From the NCBI RefSeq assembly GCF_003932715.1, contig NZ_CP020700.1, positions 1,696,501 to 1,760,500 on the forward strand: a stretch of 64,000 nucleotides of DNA, given 5' to 3'. A program made the position numbers and the translations under genes. Every line of letters starts with the position of its first letter. Position 1 is the first letter of the stretch. The notes beneath the pieces were generated by a model. That model was not told the DNA's origin and did not search any database. It saw only the letters and a list, made by a program, of their open reading frames with translations. The DNA comes from Streptomyces tsukubensis. Lineage in GTDB: Bacteria; Actinomycetota; Actinomycetes; Streptomycetales; Streptomycetaceae. Positions 30,034 through 38,948 of the stretch are shown piece after piece.

Positions 30034-30972
30034 ATGGGTCACACCGAGATGGGTCACACCGAGGCCGATCTGGCACAGGTGCTGCACACCGGCCCCTTCC
30101 ATCTGGCGCTGCGGGCCGCGCTCTCCGTGCGCGGGCTGCCGCTCCAGCGGGTGCAGCACCATCTCGCCCACCGCGGTATCAAGGTCGGGGTCACCAGCCT
30201 CAGCTACTGGCAGCAGGGGGCCCGCCGCCCCCAGCGGCCCGAATCGCTGCGGGCGGTACGCGCCCTGGAGGAGGTGCTCGACCTGCCGGGCAACTCGCTG
30301 ACCCGGCTGCTGGGCGCCGGTGAGCAGTCCGAGGTCGAGCGGCCGCCGTCCCGTTCGTACCGCTCACTCCTCGATGTCTCGGACACCGTGGAGGCGCTGC
30401 TGGCGGATCTGGAGTCACCCGCGGACGGCGGGCTGCACACGGTCGGCCACCACGAGCGGGTCCGCATCGGGGCCGCCCGCGAACTGCTCGGCCGGGACTC
30501 CCAGCACGTCGTACGGGCCCATCGCGACGGGGTCGACCGCTGTCTCGCCATCCACCACGGCGACCCGGGCTGCGATCCGGCGCGGGTGCAGGTCAGCGCG
30601 TTGGAGAACTGCCGTACGGGGCGGGTGCGGCGCGACCGGGAGAGCGCGATCGTGGTCGCGGAGCTGCTCTTCGACACCCGGCTGCGCGCGGGTGAGACGT
30701 ACTTCTTCGGCTACGGCTTCGAGGACGGCACGGGCGGTCCCAGCGCCGAGTACGTCCGCGGCTTCACCTACGCGGGCGGGCAGTACGTGCTCCAGGTCCG
30801 CTTCGACGAGGGCGCGCTGCCGGTGCGCTGCCGCCGGTTCTCCCAGGCGACCACCGGGGCGCCGCGGGGCGGCCGCTCGGAACTGACGCTCAGCGGCCGC
30901 CACCGTACGGTCCATCTGGTCGAGCAGGGGGTCCGCCCGGGGATCCTGGGCATCGACTGGGACTGGGACTGA
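30034..30972 (+). CDS. Putative helix-turn-helix regulator, actinobacterial conserved protein
   Basis: This 312-residue soluble protein begins MGHTEMGHTE, a short duplication, then has an XRE-like helical region (about residues 20-85) in which LPLQRVQHHLAHRGI, VTSLSYWQQGARRPQRPES and RAVRALEEVLDLP resemble the helices of Cro/CI-type DNA-binding domains. The C-terminal 200 residues are beta-rich with DPGCDPARVQVSALENCRTG and have no motif I recognise. ATG 30034 has GGAGG 6 bases upstream. It is divergent from the protease pair and could control it through the GTGAACG sites. The end encodes DWDWD from a six-base repeat. Confidence 0.65.
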   Translation: MGHTEMGHTEADLAQVLHTGPFHLALRAALSVRGLPLQRVQHHLAHRGIKVGVTSLSYWQQGARRPQRPESLRAVRALEEVLDLPGNSLTRLLGAGEQSEVERPPSRSYRSLLDVSDTVEALLADLESPADGGLHTVGHHERVRIGAARELLGRDSQHVVRAHRDGVDRCLAIHHGDPGCDPARVQVSALENCRTGRVRRDRESAIVVAELLFDTRLRAGETYFFGYGFEDGTGGPSAEYVRGFTYAGGQYVLQVRFDEGALPVRCRRFSQATTGAPRGGRSELTLSGRHRTVHLVEQGVRPGILGIDWDWD

Positions 30973-30988
30973 GCGGGCCCGGGCAGGC

Positions 30989-31019
30989 CCTCTGCGGTAC
31001 GGGACCTCTGCGGTACGGG
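30989..31019. repeat. 15-base tandem duplication
   Basis: cctctgcggtacggg is present at 30989-31003 and again at 31005-31019, 16 bases apart. It lies between the regulator stop and the MITE-like element, as if a local duplication accompanied insertion. Confidence 0.6.
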
Positions 31020-31034
31020 CCTCAGGCCTCGGGA

Positions 31035-31186
31035 GTTTCTTTCGGATCAGGCCGGATCAGCGAGCGGGGTCTGGCGCGTTCGATCGCAAGGCGGAGGATG
31101 GAGCCCACGCGGAGCGTAGGCGACTGACGACAACGCAGCGAGCGGGCGTGCCAGGGCACGCGAGCCCGGCAAGATCCGAAAGAGAC
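31035..31186 (+). repeat. MITE-like intergenic repeat, copy 2
   Basis: This 152-base element is bounded by 14-base inverted repeats matching at 13 positions: gtttctttcggatc (31035-31048) and gatccgaaagagac (31173-31186). It carries the complements of the two core boxes of copy 1, at 31083-31099 and 31128-31142, 60 bases end to end compared with 63 in copy 1. The terminal repeats have a different sequence from copy 1. It fills the convergent spacer, ending 3 bases before the Rieske gene stop codon, and has no coding frame of its own. Confidence 0.75.
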
Positions 31187-31189
31187 GAC

Positions 31190-31612
31190 CTAGGGGCCCG
31201 CGATCAGCTTCCCGTCGCGGACCACGACCGGGACCTTCGGCAGCGGTACGGTCGCCGGGCCCTTGAGCGCCTCGCCGGTGGTGACGTCGAAGCGGCTGCC
31301 GTGGCAGGGGCAGTTGCCCTCGTTGCCCTCGACCTTGTCGAGCGCGCAGCCCGCGTGCGTGCACTGGGCGCTGAACGCCAGGTATTCGCCCTTCGCCGGG
31401 CAGCTCACTACCAGCCGCTGCTCCCGGTAGAGCCGGGCGCCGCCGACCGGGACCGCGTCCGCCGCGCCCAGATCGACGGGTGCGGTGGGCGTGGGGGTCT
31501 TGGCGTGGCCGAGCTTGGACTCGGTGGAGCAGGCGGCGACCCCCAGGCCCGCGGCCCCGGCGAGGGCCGCGCCTTTCAGCACGGTACGGCGGGCTGCGGG
31601 CGTGGCGGACAT
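31190..31612 (-). CDS. Rieske [2Fe-2S] lipoprotein, Tat-exported
   Basis: This 140-residue protein starts with a twin-arginine signal, ARRTVLKGAALAG, ending in a lipobox with Cys28 (GVAACS), so it is likely exported folded with its cluster and then lipid-anchored outside. The Rieske domain has C84-x-H86 in CTHAGC and C101-x-C103-H104 in CPCHGSRF, which supply the two Cys and two His ligands, and two further cysteines (89 and 103) suited to the Rieske disulfide. It is a free-standing electron carrier rather than part of bc1. Similar small proteins are widespread in Streptomyces; the partner is unknown. Confidence 0.9.
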   Translation of the reverse strand: MSATPAARRTVLKGAALAGAAGLGVAACSTESKLGHAKTPTPTAPVDLGAADAVPVGGARLYREQRLVVSCPAKGEYLAFSAQCTHAGCALDKVEGNEGNCPCHGSRFDVTTGEALKGPATVPLPKVPVVVRDGKLIAGP

Positions 31613-31794
31613 AGGGGGCTCCACGGGTTCGGGGGCGGTCGTACGGGGCCGGGGCCCGGCTGACCGGGTACGCGCCGGGCCCGGGCGGCCCGGGTCCGGC
31701 GCCGGTCCGGGCCGGCGGCGACGGATCCGACGATACCGGCGCGCAGCGGACGGCCCGCGGCCGGGCTCCCTCCCCCGGGGCCCGGCCCATGGAC

Positions 31795-31800
31795 TACGTT
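31795..31800 (+). promoter_or_regulatory. Candidate -10 box for leaderless pfkB-type gene
   Basis: TACGTT ends 7 bases before ATG 31808, and no Shine-Dalgarno sequence lies between. No clear -35 is visible. Confidence 0.35.
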
Positions 31801-31807
31801 CGGGGCC

Positions 31808-32710
31808 ATGATCGTCGTCGCCGGAGAGGCCCTGATCGACCTGGTCCCGATCGCCCCGCCGGAGCCCGGTGCACCGCTGCCGGTGCTGGCACCCCGGCTC
31901 GGCGGCGGCCCGTACAACACCGCGATCGCCCTGGGGCGGCTCGGCGGTCCGACCGCGTTCTGCTCCCGGATCTCGGCGGACGGTTTCGGGGACGCGCTGG
32001 TGGCGGGGCTGGCGGCGGCCGGGGTGGACACGGCGTACGTGGCGCGGGGGCCGGAGCCGACGACGCTGGCGGTCGCCGCCGTCGGGCCGGACGGTTCGGC
32101 GGGCTACTCCTTCTACGCCGGGGGCACCGCGGACCGGCTCTTCGAGTTGCCGCCGCCGCTGCCGGGCGGGACCCGGGCGGTGGCGTTCGGGACCTGTTCG
32201 CTGGTTCTGGAGCCGGGCGCGTCCGCGTACGAGGCGCTGCTGCGGCGGGAGGCCCGGGCGGGCAGGTTCGTTCTGCTGGACCCCAATGTGCGGCCCCCGC
32301 TGATCCCGGACGCCGAGGCCTACCGCGAGCGGTTCCGCTCCTGGCTGCCGTACGTCTCGCTGCTGAAGCTCTCCGAGGAGGACGCGGAGTGGCTGGGCGG
32401 GGTGCCGGAGGGGCCGGGGGCGGTGGTGCTGACCAGGGGCGCGGCGGGGCTGGAGGTCCGTACCCGGGGCGGTGTACGGGTCCTGGTCCCGGCGGTCCCG
32501 GTGGCGGTCGCCGACACCATCGGCGCGGGCGACACCGTGAACGCGGCCCTGCTCCACGGACTGGCCGCCCGGAACGCCCTCTCGCCGGCCGGGGCGGCGG
32601 CCCTGGGCCCGGACGGCTGGCGCGAGGTGTTGACCCTGGCCGCCCGCGCCGCCGCCCTGACCTGCTCCCGCCCGGGCGCCGAGCCCCCGTACGCCGCGGA
32701 ACTGGCGTAG
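31808..32710 (+). CDS. PfkB-family carbohydrate kinase (fructokinase-like)
   Basis: This 300-residue ribokinase-fold enzyme begins IVVAGEALIDLVP, with the substrate-binding GGGPYNTAIALGRLG near residue 38 and the second signature DTIGAGDTVNAALLHGL near residue 236, in which Asp242 is the catalytic base. LDPNVRPPLIPD near residue 157 is also typical. It phosphorylates a sugar, most likely fructose, but the sugar cannot be fixed from sequence. It is a single-gene unit between the Rieske gene, which is divergent, and uvrA, which converges on it. Confidence 0.88.
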   Translation: MIVVAGEALIDLVPIAPPEPGAPLPVLAPRLGGGPYNTAIALGRLGGPTAFCSRISADGFGDALVAGLAAAGVDTAYVARGPEPTTLAVAAVGPDGSAGYSFYAGGTADRLFELPPPLPGGTRAVAFGTCSLVLEPGASAYEALLRREARAGRFVLLDPNVRPPLIPDAEAYRERFRSWLPYVSLLKLSEEDAEWLGGVPEGPGAVVLTRGAAGLEVRTRGGVRVLVPAVPVAVADTIGAGDTVNAALLHGLAARNALSPAGAAALGPDGWREVLTLAARAAALTCSRPGAEPPYAAELA

Positions 32711-32711
32711 G

Positions 32712-32741
32712 GCCTCCCGGCGGGCCGGACGGCCGGGAGGC
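32712..32741 (+). terminator. Terminator hairpin after the pfkB-type gene
   Basis: A perfect 10-bp stem gcctcccggc (32712-32721 with 32732-32741) with a 10-base loop starts 2 bases past the stop. Confidence 0.7.
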
Positions 32742-32774
32742 TTCGGCAAGCGGCCCTCCCCTGGCCGGGACGCA

Positions 32775-32826
32775 GGAGACCGGCCCCGTACCGGCGCGGA
32801 AATGCGCGGGCAAGGGGCCGGTCTCC
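32775..32826 (-). terminator. Terminator hairpin after uvrA
   Basis: A perfect 13-bp stem ggagaccggcccc (32775-32787 with 32814-32826) encloses a 26-base loop that can itself pair. It lies 35 bases past the uvrA stop, between converging genes. Confidence 0.65.
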
Positions 32827-32860
32827 GGCCGTAGCGACGGGTTCACGGCCCGTCCGATGG

Positions 32861-35860
32861 CTACGCCTTGCGGGCGCGGGCCGTCGTGGTCTTCGCCGCC
32901 GTCTTCTTGGCGACCGTCTTCTTCGCGGCCGTCTTCTTGGCAGCCGCTGCCGTCGTCGCGGTGCGCTTCCGGGGCGCCGTACGCGACCGGGCCGGGGCCG
33001 CGGCGTCGCTGACCCGCTCCGGGTCGAGGATGTCCCGGAGGAACTTGCCGGTGTGGCTGGTGGTGACGCCCGCGACCTCCTCCGGGGTGCCCTCGGCGAC
33101 CACCAGACCGCCGCCGCTGCCGCCCTCGGGGCCCATGTCGACGACCCAGTCCGCGGTCTTGATGACATCGAGGTTGTGCTCGATGACGATGACCGTGTTG
33201 CCCTTGTCGACGAGCCCGGACAGCACCGTGATCAGCTTGCTGATGTCCTCGAAGTGCAGACCCGTGGTCGGCTCGTCGAGGACGTACACCGTGCGCCCGG
33301 TGGAGCGCTTCTGGAGCTCGGAGGCGAGCTTGACGCGCTGCGCCTCGCCGCCGGAGAGCGTCGTCGCGGGCTGGCCGAGCCGGACGTACCCGAGGCCGAC
33401 CTCGTGCAGCGTCCGCAGATGGCGGGCGATCGTCGGTACGGCCTCGAAGAAGTCCAGCGCCTCCTCGATGGGCATGTCGAGGACCTCGGCGATGGACTTG
33501 CCCTTGTAGTGGACCTCCAGCGTCTCGCGGTTGTAGCGCGCTCCGTGGCAGACCTCGCACGGGACGTAGACGTCCGGCAGGAAGTTCATCTCGATTTTGA
33601 TGGTGCCGTCGCCGGAGCAGTTCTCGCAGCGGCCGCCCTTGACGTTGAAGGAGAACCGGCCGGGCTGGTAGCCCCGGACCTTCGCCTCCATCGTCTCGGC
33701 GAACAGCTTGCGGACATGGTCGAAGACACCGGTGTACGTCGCCGGGTTGGAGCGCGGCGTACGGCCGATGGGCGACTGGTCGACATGGACGACCTTGTCG
33801 ACCAGATCGTCGCCCTCGACCCGGGTGTGCCGTCCCGGGACCGACTTGGCGCCGTTCAGCTCGCGGGCGAGATGGGTGTAGAGGATGTCGTTGACCAGGG
33901 TGGACTTACCGGATCCGGAGACTCCGGTGACCGCGGTGAACACCCCGAGCGGGAACGACACGTCGATATCGCGGAGGTTGTTCTCCCGGGCGCCGCGGAC
34001 GGTGATCCGCCGTGTCGGATCGGCCGGCCTGCGCAGCTCGGGGGTGGCGATGGCCTTCTTGCCCGAGAGGTACTGGCCGGTCGCCGACTTGTCGTTGGCC
34101 AGCAGCTCCGCCAACGGCCCCGAGTGGACGACCTTTCCGCCGTGCTCACCGGCGCCGGGGCCGATGTCGACGACCCAGTCGGCGACCTTGATGGTGTCCT
34201 CGTCGTGCTCGACGACGATCAGGGTGTTGCCCATGTCACGGAGGCGGACCAGGGTTTCGATCAGCCGGTGGTTGTCCCGCTGGTGCAGCCCGATGGAGGG
34301 CTCGTCGAGGACGTAGAGCACACCGACGAGACCGGAGCCGATCTGGGTGGCGAGCCGGATCCGCTGGGCCTCGCCGCCGGACAGGGTGCCCGCGGCGCGG
34401 TTCAGCGAGAGGTAGTCCAGGCCCACGTCGACCAGGAACCGCAGCCGCTCGTTGACCTCCTTCAGCACCCGCTCCGCGATCTTCTTGTCCCGGGCGGTCA
34501 GCTTCAGCCGCCCGAGGAACTCGGCGCACTCGCTGATCGACATGCCGGAGACGTCGGCGATGGAACGGTCCATCACCGTCACCGCGAGGACGACCGGCTT
34601 GAGGCGGGTGCCCTCGCAGGTCGGGCAGGGCACCTCGCGCATATAGCCCTCGAAGCGCTCGCGGCTCGCGTCGCTCTCGGCCTCCTGGTGCCGCCGCCGC
34701 ACGAACTGGACGGCGCCTTCGAAGGCCGGGGTGGTGTAGGCGCGCTCGCGCCCGTACCGGTTGCGGTAGCGGACCTCGACCTGGGTCTTGTGGCCGTACA
34801 GCAGGGCCTTCTTGGCGCGCTGCGGCAGCCCGGCCCACGGCATGTCGGTGGCGAAGCCGAGGGCTGCCGCCAGTCCGCCGATCATCCGGCCGAAGTACTC
34901 CTTGGTGTGGCCGTGGGACCAGGGGTGGATCGCGCCCTCGTCGAGGGACTTGTCCGGGTCCGGGACGATCAGCTCGGCGTCGACCTCCATCCGGGTGCCG
35001 ATACCGGTGCAGTCGGGGCAGGCGCCGAAGGGCGAGTTGAAGGAGAAGGAGCGGGGCTCCAGCTCCTCGAAGGACAGATCGTCGTAGGGGCAGTACAGAT
35101 GCTCCGAGAACATCCGCTCGCGCTCGGGGTCGTCCTCGGGGAGGTCGACGAAGTCGAGCACGACCATGCCGCCGGAGAGTCCGAGCGCGGTCTCCACGGA
35201 GTCCGTCAGCCGCCGCTTGGCGCTCTCCTTGACCGTCAGACGGTCGACGACCACCTCGATCGTGTGCTTCTCCTGCTTCTTCAGCTTCGGCGGCTCGGCC
35301 AGCTGAATCGTCGCCCCGTCGACCCGGGCCCGGCTGTATCCCTTGGTCTGGAGGTCGGCGAAGAGGTCGATGAACTCTCCCTTGCGCTCGCGCACCAGCG
35401 GCGAGAGCACCTGGAAGCGGCTGCCCTCGGGCAGCTCCAGCACCCGGTCCACGATGGCCTGCGGCGACTGCCGGGAGATGGGCCGGCGGCACTCGGGGCA
35501 GTGCGGCTTGCCGATCCGGGCGAACAGCAGCCGCAGATAGTCGTAGACCTCGGTGATGGTGCCCACGGTGGAGCGGGGGTTGCGCGAGGTCGACTTCTGG
35601 TCGATCGACACGGCCGGGGAGAGGCCCTCGATGAAGTCGACGTCGGGCTTGTCCATCTGGCCCAGGAACTGCCGTGCGTACGACGACAGGGACTCCACGT
35701 AACGGCGCTGGCCTTCGGCGAAGATCGTGTCGAAGGCGAGCGACGACTTGCCCGACCCGGAGAGACCCGTGAACACGATGAGCGAGTCACGGGGGAGGTC
35801 CAGCGAGACGTTCTTCAGATTGTGCTCGCGAGCGCCACGGACGATGAGACGGTCGGCCAC
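32861..35860 (-). CDS. uvrA: Excinuclease ABC subunit A
   Basis: This 999-residue damage-recognition ATPase has two ABC modules. The first Walker A is GLSGSGKSS near residue 30 and the second is GVSGSGKST near 645, with LSGGEAQR signatures near 495 and 835 and zinc-finger CxxC pairs such as CPTCEGTR and [11 protein letters not shown] 35860 gives [17 protein letters not shown]. The C-terminus after LDPERVSD carries about 45 extra residues of Arg/Lys/Ala repeats ([16 protein letters not shown]), like a histone H1 tail, which E. coli UvrA lacks. It acts with UvrB, whose gene lies 12 kb away on the same strand. Confidence 0.97.
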   Translation of the reverse strand: MADRLIVRGAREHNLKNVSLDLPRDSLIVFTGLSGSGKSSLAFDTIFAEGQRRYVESLSSYARQFLGQMDKPDVDFIEGLSPAVSIDQKSTSRNPRSTVGTITEVYDYLRLLFARIGKPHCPECRRPISRQSPQAIVDRVLELPEGSRFQVLSPLVRERKGEFIDLFADLQTKGYSRARVDGATIQLAEPPKLKKQEKHTIEVVVDRLTVKESAKRRLTDSVETALGLSGGMVVLDFVDLPEDDPERERMFSEHLYCPYDDLSFEELEPRSFSFNSPFGACPDCTGIGTRMEVDAELIVPDPDKSLDEGAIHPWSHGHTKEYFGRMIGGLAAALGFATDMPWAGLPQRAKKALLYGHKTQVEVRYRNRYGRERAYTTPAFEGAVQFVRRRHQEAESDASRERFEGYMREVPCPTCEGTRLKPVVLAVTVMDRSIADVSGMSISECAEFLGRLKLTARDKKIAERVLKEVNERLRFLVDVGLDYLSLNRAAGTLSGGEAQRIRLATQIGSGLVGVLYVLDEPSIGLHQRDNHRLIETLVRLRDMGNTLIVVEHDEDTIKVADWVVDIGPGAGEHGGKVVHSGPLAELLANDKSATGQYLSGKKAIATPELRRPADPTRRITVRGARENNLRDIDVSFPLGVFTAVTGVSGSGKSTLVNDILYTHLARELNGAKSVPGRHTRVEGDDLVDKVVHVDQSPIGRTPRSNPATYTGVFDHVRKLFAETMEAKVRGYQPGRFSFNVKGGRCENCSGDGTIKIEMNFLPDVYVPCEVCHGARYNRETLEVHYKGKSIAEVLDMPIEEALDFFEAVPTIARHLRTLHEVGLGYVRLGQPATTLSGGEAQRVKLASELQKRSTGRTVYVLDEPTTGLHFEDISKLITVLSGLVDKGNTVIVIEHNLDVIKTADWVVDMGPEGGSGGGLVVAEGTPEEVAGVTTSHTGKFLRDILDPERVSDAAAPARSRTAPRKRTATTAAAAKKTAAKKTVAKKTAAKTTTARARKA

Positions 35861-36110
35861 GCCGGGTCCGCACCTTTCTTGAGTGAACCGGTCCTGAACG
35901 GAGGCACCGGCCGGGAAACGGCCGTGGACCGGACCTTCCCAGCCTACGGGGGTCGCCGCGGTAACGGACCGGATCCGCCGGACGCCCGACGGAGTACCCG
36001 GCAGGGTGCCCGACAACCAGGATGCCTCGCCCCAGGCTATAGCACGTACATTCGATTTATTGCCGCCCGGCGATACCTTCACCCGATCGTGTGGCGGCAG
36101 GGGTGCGCAC

Positions 36111-36116
36111 TATCGT
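36111..36116 (+). promoter_or_regulatory. Candidate -10 box for leaderless gene at 36124
   Basis: TATCGT ends 7 bases before ATG 36124, with no ribosome site between. The -35 region is not recognisable. Confidence 0.35.
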
Positions 36117-36123
36117 CGGCCGC

Positions 36124-36843
36124 ATGACCGATCCCTTGCGCGACCTCGCCTCCCTGCGTGCGGCCACCGAGCGGCTGCTCACCACCGCCCACACCCTGGA
36201 AAACGCAGCCGTGACCGGCCCGTCACGGCTTCCGGGCTGGACCAGGGGGCATGTCCTGACGCATCTGTCCCGGAACGCCGACGCGCTCGTGAACGTCCTG
36301 GAGGGGCGTCCGATGTACGCGAGCCCCGAGGCGCGGGAGGCCGATATCGAGAGCGGCGCCTGCCGCCCGCTGGACGTCCAGCTCGCCGATGTCCGCGACA
36401 GCGCCGCCCGGCTGCACGCGGTGGCCTCGCTGCCCTCGGACTGGGAGCGGACGGTCGCCCTCCGTAACGGCGTCACCGACCGGGCCGCGCGGATCCCCTT
36501 CCGCAGGCTCGTCGAGGTCGAGCTGCACCATGTGGACCTCGGCGCCGGACACGAGCTGGAGGACCTCCCGGAGGAGTTCCTGGTGCGCGAGACCGCGTTC
36601 CTCGCCGACCGTTTCGCGGGCCGTGCGGACGTACCGCCCACCCTGATCACGGTCTCCGGCGGCCACGGCACCCTGCGGACGGGCCGCGAGGGCGACGGCG
36701 ACAGCACGGACGCGGTATCCGTGGCGGGTCCGCCGGCGTCCCTGGTCGGCTGGCTGGCCGGACGGCGTACGGGCGATCCCGCCCTCACCGCGACGGGCGC
36801 GGACGGCGCCCCGGCGGCCCTGCCCGTACTGCCCGCCCTGTAG
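36124..36843 (+). CDS. Maleylpyruvate isomerase-family mycothiol-dependent enzyme
   Basis: This 239-residue DinB-like four-helix protein has RLPGWTRGHVLTHLSRNADAL (first metal-binding His) near residue 40 and VEVELHHVDLGAG (two further His) near 135, the triad of the MDMPI family. A C-terminal MDMPI-type domain includes GPPASLVGWLAGRRTGD. Members use mycothiol for isomerisation or detoxification. The substrate is unknown here. It is divergent from uvrA, with the MBL-fold gene 67 bases downstream. Confidence 0.88.
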   Translation: MTDPLRDLASLRAATERLLTTAHTLENAAVTGPSRLPGWTRGHVLTHLSRNADALVNVLEGRPMYASPEAREADIESGACRPLDVQLADVRDSAARLHAVASLPSDWERTVALRNGVTDRAARIPFRRLVEVELHHVDLGAGHELEDLPEEFLVRETAFLADRFAGRADVPPTLITVSGGHGTLRTGREGDGDSTDAVSVAGPPASLVGWLAGRRTGDPALTATGADGAPAALPVLPAL

Positions 36844-36898
36844 GCCCCGTAAGCCCTGCAAGCCTGGTAAGCCCCGGCCCCGGGGCGGGCGGAAGCCG

Positions 36899-36904
36899 TA
36901 GGCT
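36899..36904 (+). promoter_or_regulatory. Candidate -10 box for leaderless MBL-fold gene
   Basis: TAGGCT ends 6 bases before ATG 36911, leaving no room for a ribosome site. Confidence 0.4.
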
Positions 36905-36910
36905 TCAGGC

Positions 36911-37567
36911 ATGACGTACAGCGGAGCGGTGAAGGTCGGCGGACCGGCGGACGTGCACGAGCTGACGGACCTGATGATCTCCAAGGTCGCGGTCGGCCCG
37001 ATGGACAACAACTCCTATCTGCTGCGCTGCCGGGCCACCGGGGAGCAGTTGCTGATCGACGCGGCGGCCGAGCCGGACACGCTGCTCCGGCTGATCGGGG
37101 ACGATTCCATCGCGTCCGTGGTGACCACCCACCGGCACGGCGACCACTGGCAGGCGCTGGCCGAGGTGGTCGCCGCGACCGGTGCCCGGACGTACGCCGG
37201 CCGGTACGACGCCGAGGGCATCCCGGTGCCGACCGATGTACCGGTCGAGGACGGGGACGAGATCGCGGTCGGCCGGGTCCGGCTCACCGCCCGGCATCTC
37301 GTCGGCCACACCCCCGGGTCGATCGCCCTGGTCTACGACGATCCGCACGGTCCGCCCCATGTGTTCACGGGCGACTGCCTCTTCCCCGGCGGGGTGGGCA
37401 ACACCCACCAGGACGCCGAGGCCTTCGCCCGGCTCCTCGGGGACGTCGAGACCAAGCTGTTCGACCTGCTGCCGGACGAGACCTGGGTCTACCCGGGCCA
37501 CGGCAACGACACCGCACTCGGCGCCGAGCGCCCCCACCTCGCGGAGTGGCGCGCCCGGGGCTGGTGA
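36911..37567 (+). CDS. Metallo-beta-lactamase-fold hydrolase
   Basis: This 218-residue protein has the metal signature H74-x-H76-x-D78-H79 in THRHGDHW, further His in VGHTPGSIALVYD near residue 136 and TGDCLFPGGVGNT with the bridging Asp near 156, and the final His in YPGHGNDT. This is a glyoxalase II-like arrangement, so it probably cleaves a thioester, perhaps a mycothiol conjugate given the upstream mycothiol-type enzyme. Its start fits leaderless initiation. The substrate is inferred only. Confidence 0.88.
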   Translation: MTYSGAVKVGGPADVHELTDLMISKVAVGPMDNNSYLLRCRATGEQLLIDAAAEPDTLLRLIGDDSIASVVTTHRHGDHWQALAEVVAATGARTYAGRYDAEGIPVPTDVPVEDGDEIAVGRVRLTARHLVGHTPGSIALVYDDPHGPPHVFTGDCLFPGGVGNTHQDAEAFARLLGDVETKLFDLLPDETWVYPGHGNDTALGAERPHLAEWRARGW

Positions 37568-37595
37568 GCCCGCCGCCCCCGGGCCGGGCCGGTGG

Positions 37596-38948
37596 TCACG
37601 GCGGCAGGACCGCGGTGACCACCAGCCCGCCGCCCTCGCGGGGGCGGGCCGTGACCGTTCCGCCGTGGGCCCGGGCCACCGCCCGGACGATGGAGAGTCC
37701 CAGCCCGGCCCCCTTGGCGCTGATCACCCGGTCCCGGCCGAGCCGCCGGAAGGGTTCGAAGAGCGTCGGCACGTCGAACGGGGACACCGGGGGGCCGGTG
37801 TTGGCCACCTCCAGCACCGCCCCGCCGCCGGGCGCGGGGCGGCTGGTGACCCGTACGAAACCGCCGGGACCGCTGTTGTGCCGGATGCCGTTCTCCACCA
37901 GATTGTGGACGAGCCGTTCCAGCAGCAGGGCGTTGCCGCTGGTCGGCGCCTCGGCCGCGGACTCGTCGACGGTGACGCCCGCGGACCGTGCCTCGGCCGC
38001 TGCCTGGGCGGCCACATGGGTCACCACATCCGCCAGGTCGAGCGGGATGCGTTCGGTGACCTCGTTCTCCGAGTCCGCGAGCAGCAGCAGACCGCCGATC
38101 AGCCGCTCGTGCCGCAGGTTGATCTCCAGCAGGTCCTCCCCGAGCTGCTTCACGTCGTCGGAGGCGGTTCTGCGATGCATCGCCACCTCGACCAGGGCCC
38201 GCCCCAGGGTGAGCGGGGTGCGCAGTTCGTGGGAGGCGTTGGCGACGAACCGGCGCTGCCCGTCGAAGGAGCGGTCCAGCCGTTCGATCATGGTGTCGAA
38301 GGTATCGGCGAGGTCCTTGACCTCGTCCCGGGGCCCGGCGAGGGCGATGCGTTCGTGCAGCCCGCGCCCGGCGGCGGGGGCGGCGGCGATCCGGCGGGCG
38401 GTCTCGGTGACCCGGCGCAGCGGGGCCAGTACGCGTCCGGAGACCAGCCAGCCGAATCCGGCGGCGCCCCCGCCGACGACCACCAGGACCAGCCCGCCCA
38501 GGCTGAGCAGGCTGGTGGCGGCCGCGTTCCGGAGCGCCTCCCGGTGCTCTTTCAGCGCGACGGCCCCGTCGGGCGGTATCTCCTCGCCGTCGGGGAGGGT
38601 GAAAGTGGTCTCCGGGGGCCGGGGCGATCCTGAGGGTGTTCCCGGTGGCCCGGCGGTCGGCGCCTGCTGCACCTTGCCGATGAACTTGGCGCCGTCCGGC
38701 ATCTGCTGCTCGAAGAGCACGTAGGTCACCCCGAGCAGAACCACTCCGGCGACCATGAACAGCCCGCTGTGGATCAGGGTCAGCCGGGCCCGCAGGGGCA
38801 GCCTCGCGGGCCGGAACCGCCCGGTCCACCGCCGTCGCCCGCGCGGGGCCCTGCGGCCGCGGGACCGGGTGCCGGCCGGGTACGGCTCCGGGGCCGCCGG
38901 TCCCGCGGCCGGTTCACCGGGCGGTACGGGGGCGGGGCCCGAGGTCAT
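37596..38948 (-). CDS. Sensor histidine kinase
   Basis: This 450-residue kinase has an N-terminal Pro/Arg-rich cytoplasmic tail, a first membrane helix near residues 55-80, an external loop of about 90 residues, a second helix near 145-165, a HAMP linker, the phosphorylated His near residue 238 in NASHELRTPLTL, and the ATPase domain with HNLVENGIRHNSG (N box, about 350) and GAGLGLSIVRAVA (G box, about 417). Its ATG overlaps the stop of the response regulator gene. Located divergently from an adaptor/ABC export operon, it probably senses envelope stress or a peptide and controls that operon. Confidence 0.93.
   Translation of the reverse strand: MTSGPAPVPPGEPAAGPAAPEPYPAGTRSRGRRAPRGRRRWTGRFRPARLPLRARLTLIHSGLFMVAGVVLLGVTYVLFEQQMPDGAKFIGKVQQAPTAGPPGTPSGSPRPPETTFTLPDGEEIPPDGAVALKEHREALRNAAATSLLSLGGLVLVVVGGGAAGFGWLVSGRVLAPLRRVTETARRIAAAPAAGRGLHERIALAGPRDEVKDLADTFDTMIERLDRSFDGQRRFVANASHELRTPLTLGRALVEVAMHRRTASDDVKQLGEDLLEINLRHERLIGGLLLLADSENEVTERIPLDLADVVTHVAAQAAAEARSAGVTVDESAAEAPTSGNALLLERLVHNLVENGIRHNSGPGGFVRVTSRPAPGGGAVLEVANTGPPVSPFDVPTLFEPFRRLGRDRVISAKGAGLGLSIVRAVARAHGGTVTARPREGGGLVVTAVLPP

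Noticed and set aside
33053..36127. 1024-codon plus-strand frame opposite uvrA
   Set aside because: Antisense shadow of uvrA; no ribosome site, no domain, and uvrA is certain on the other strand.
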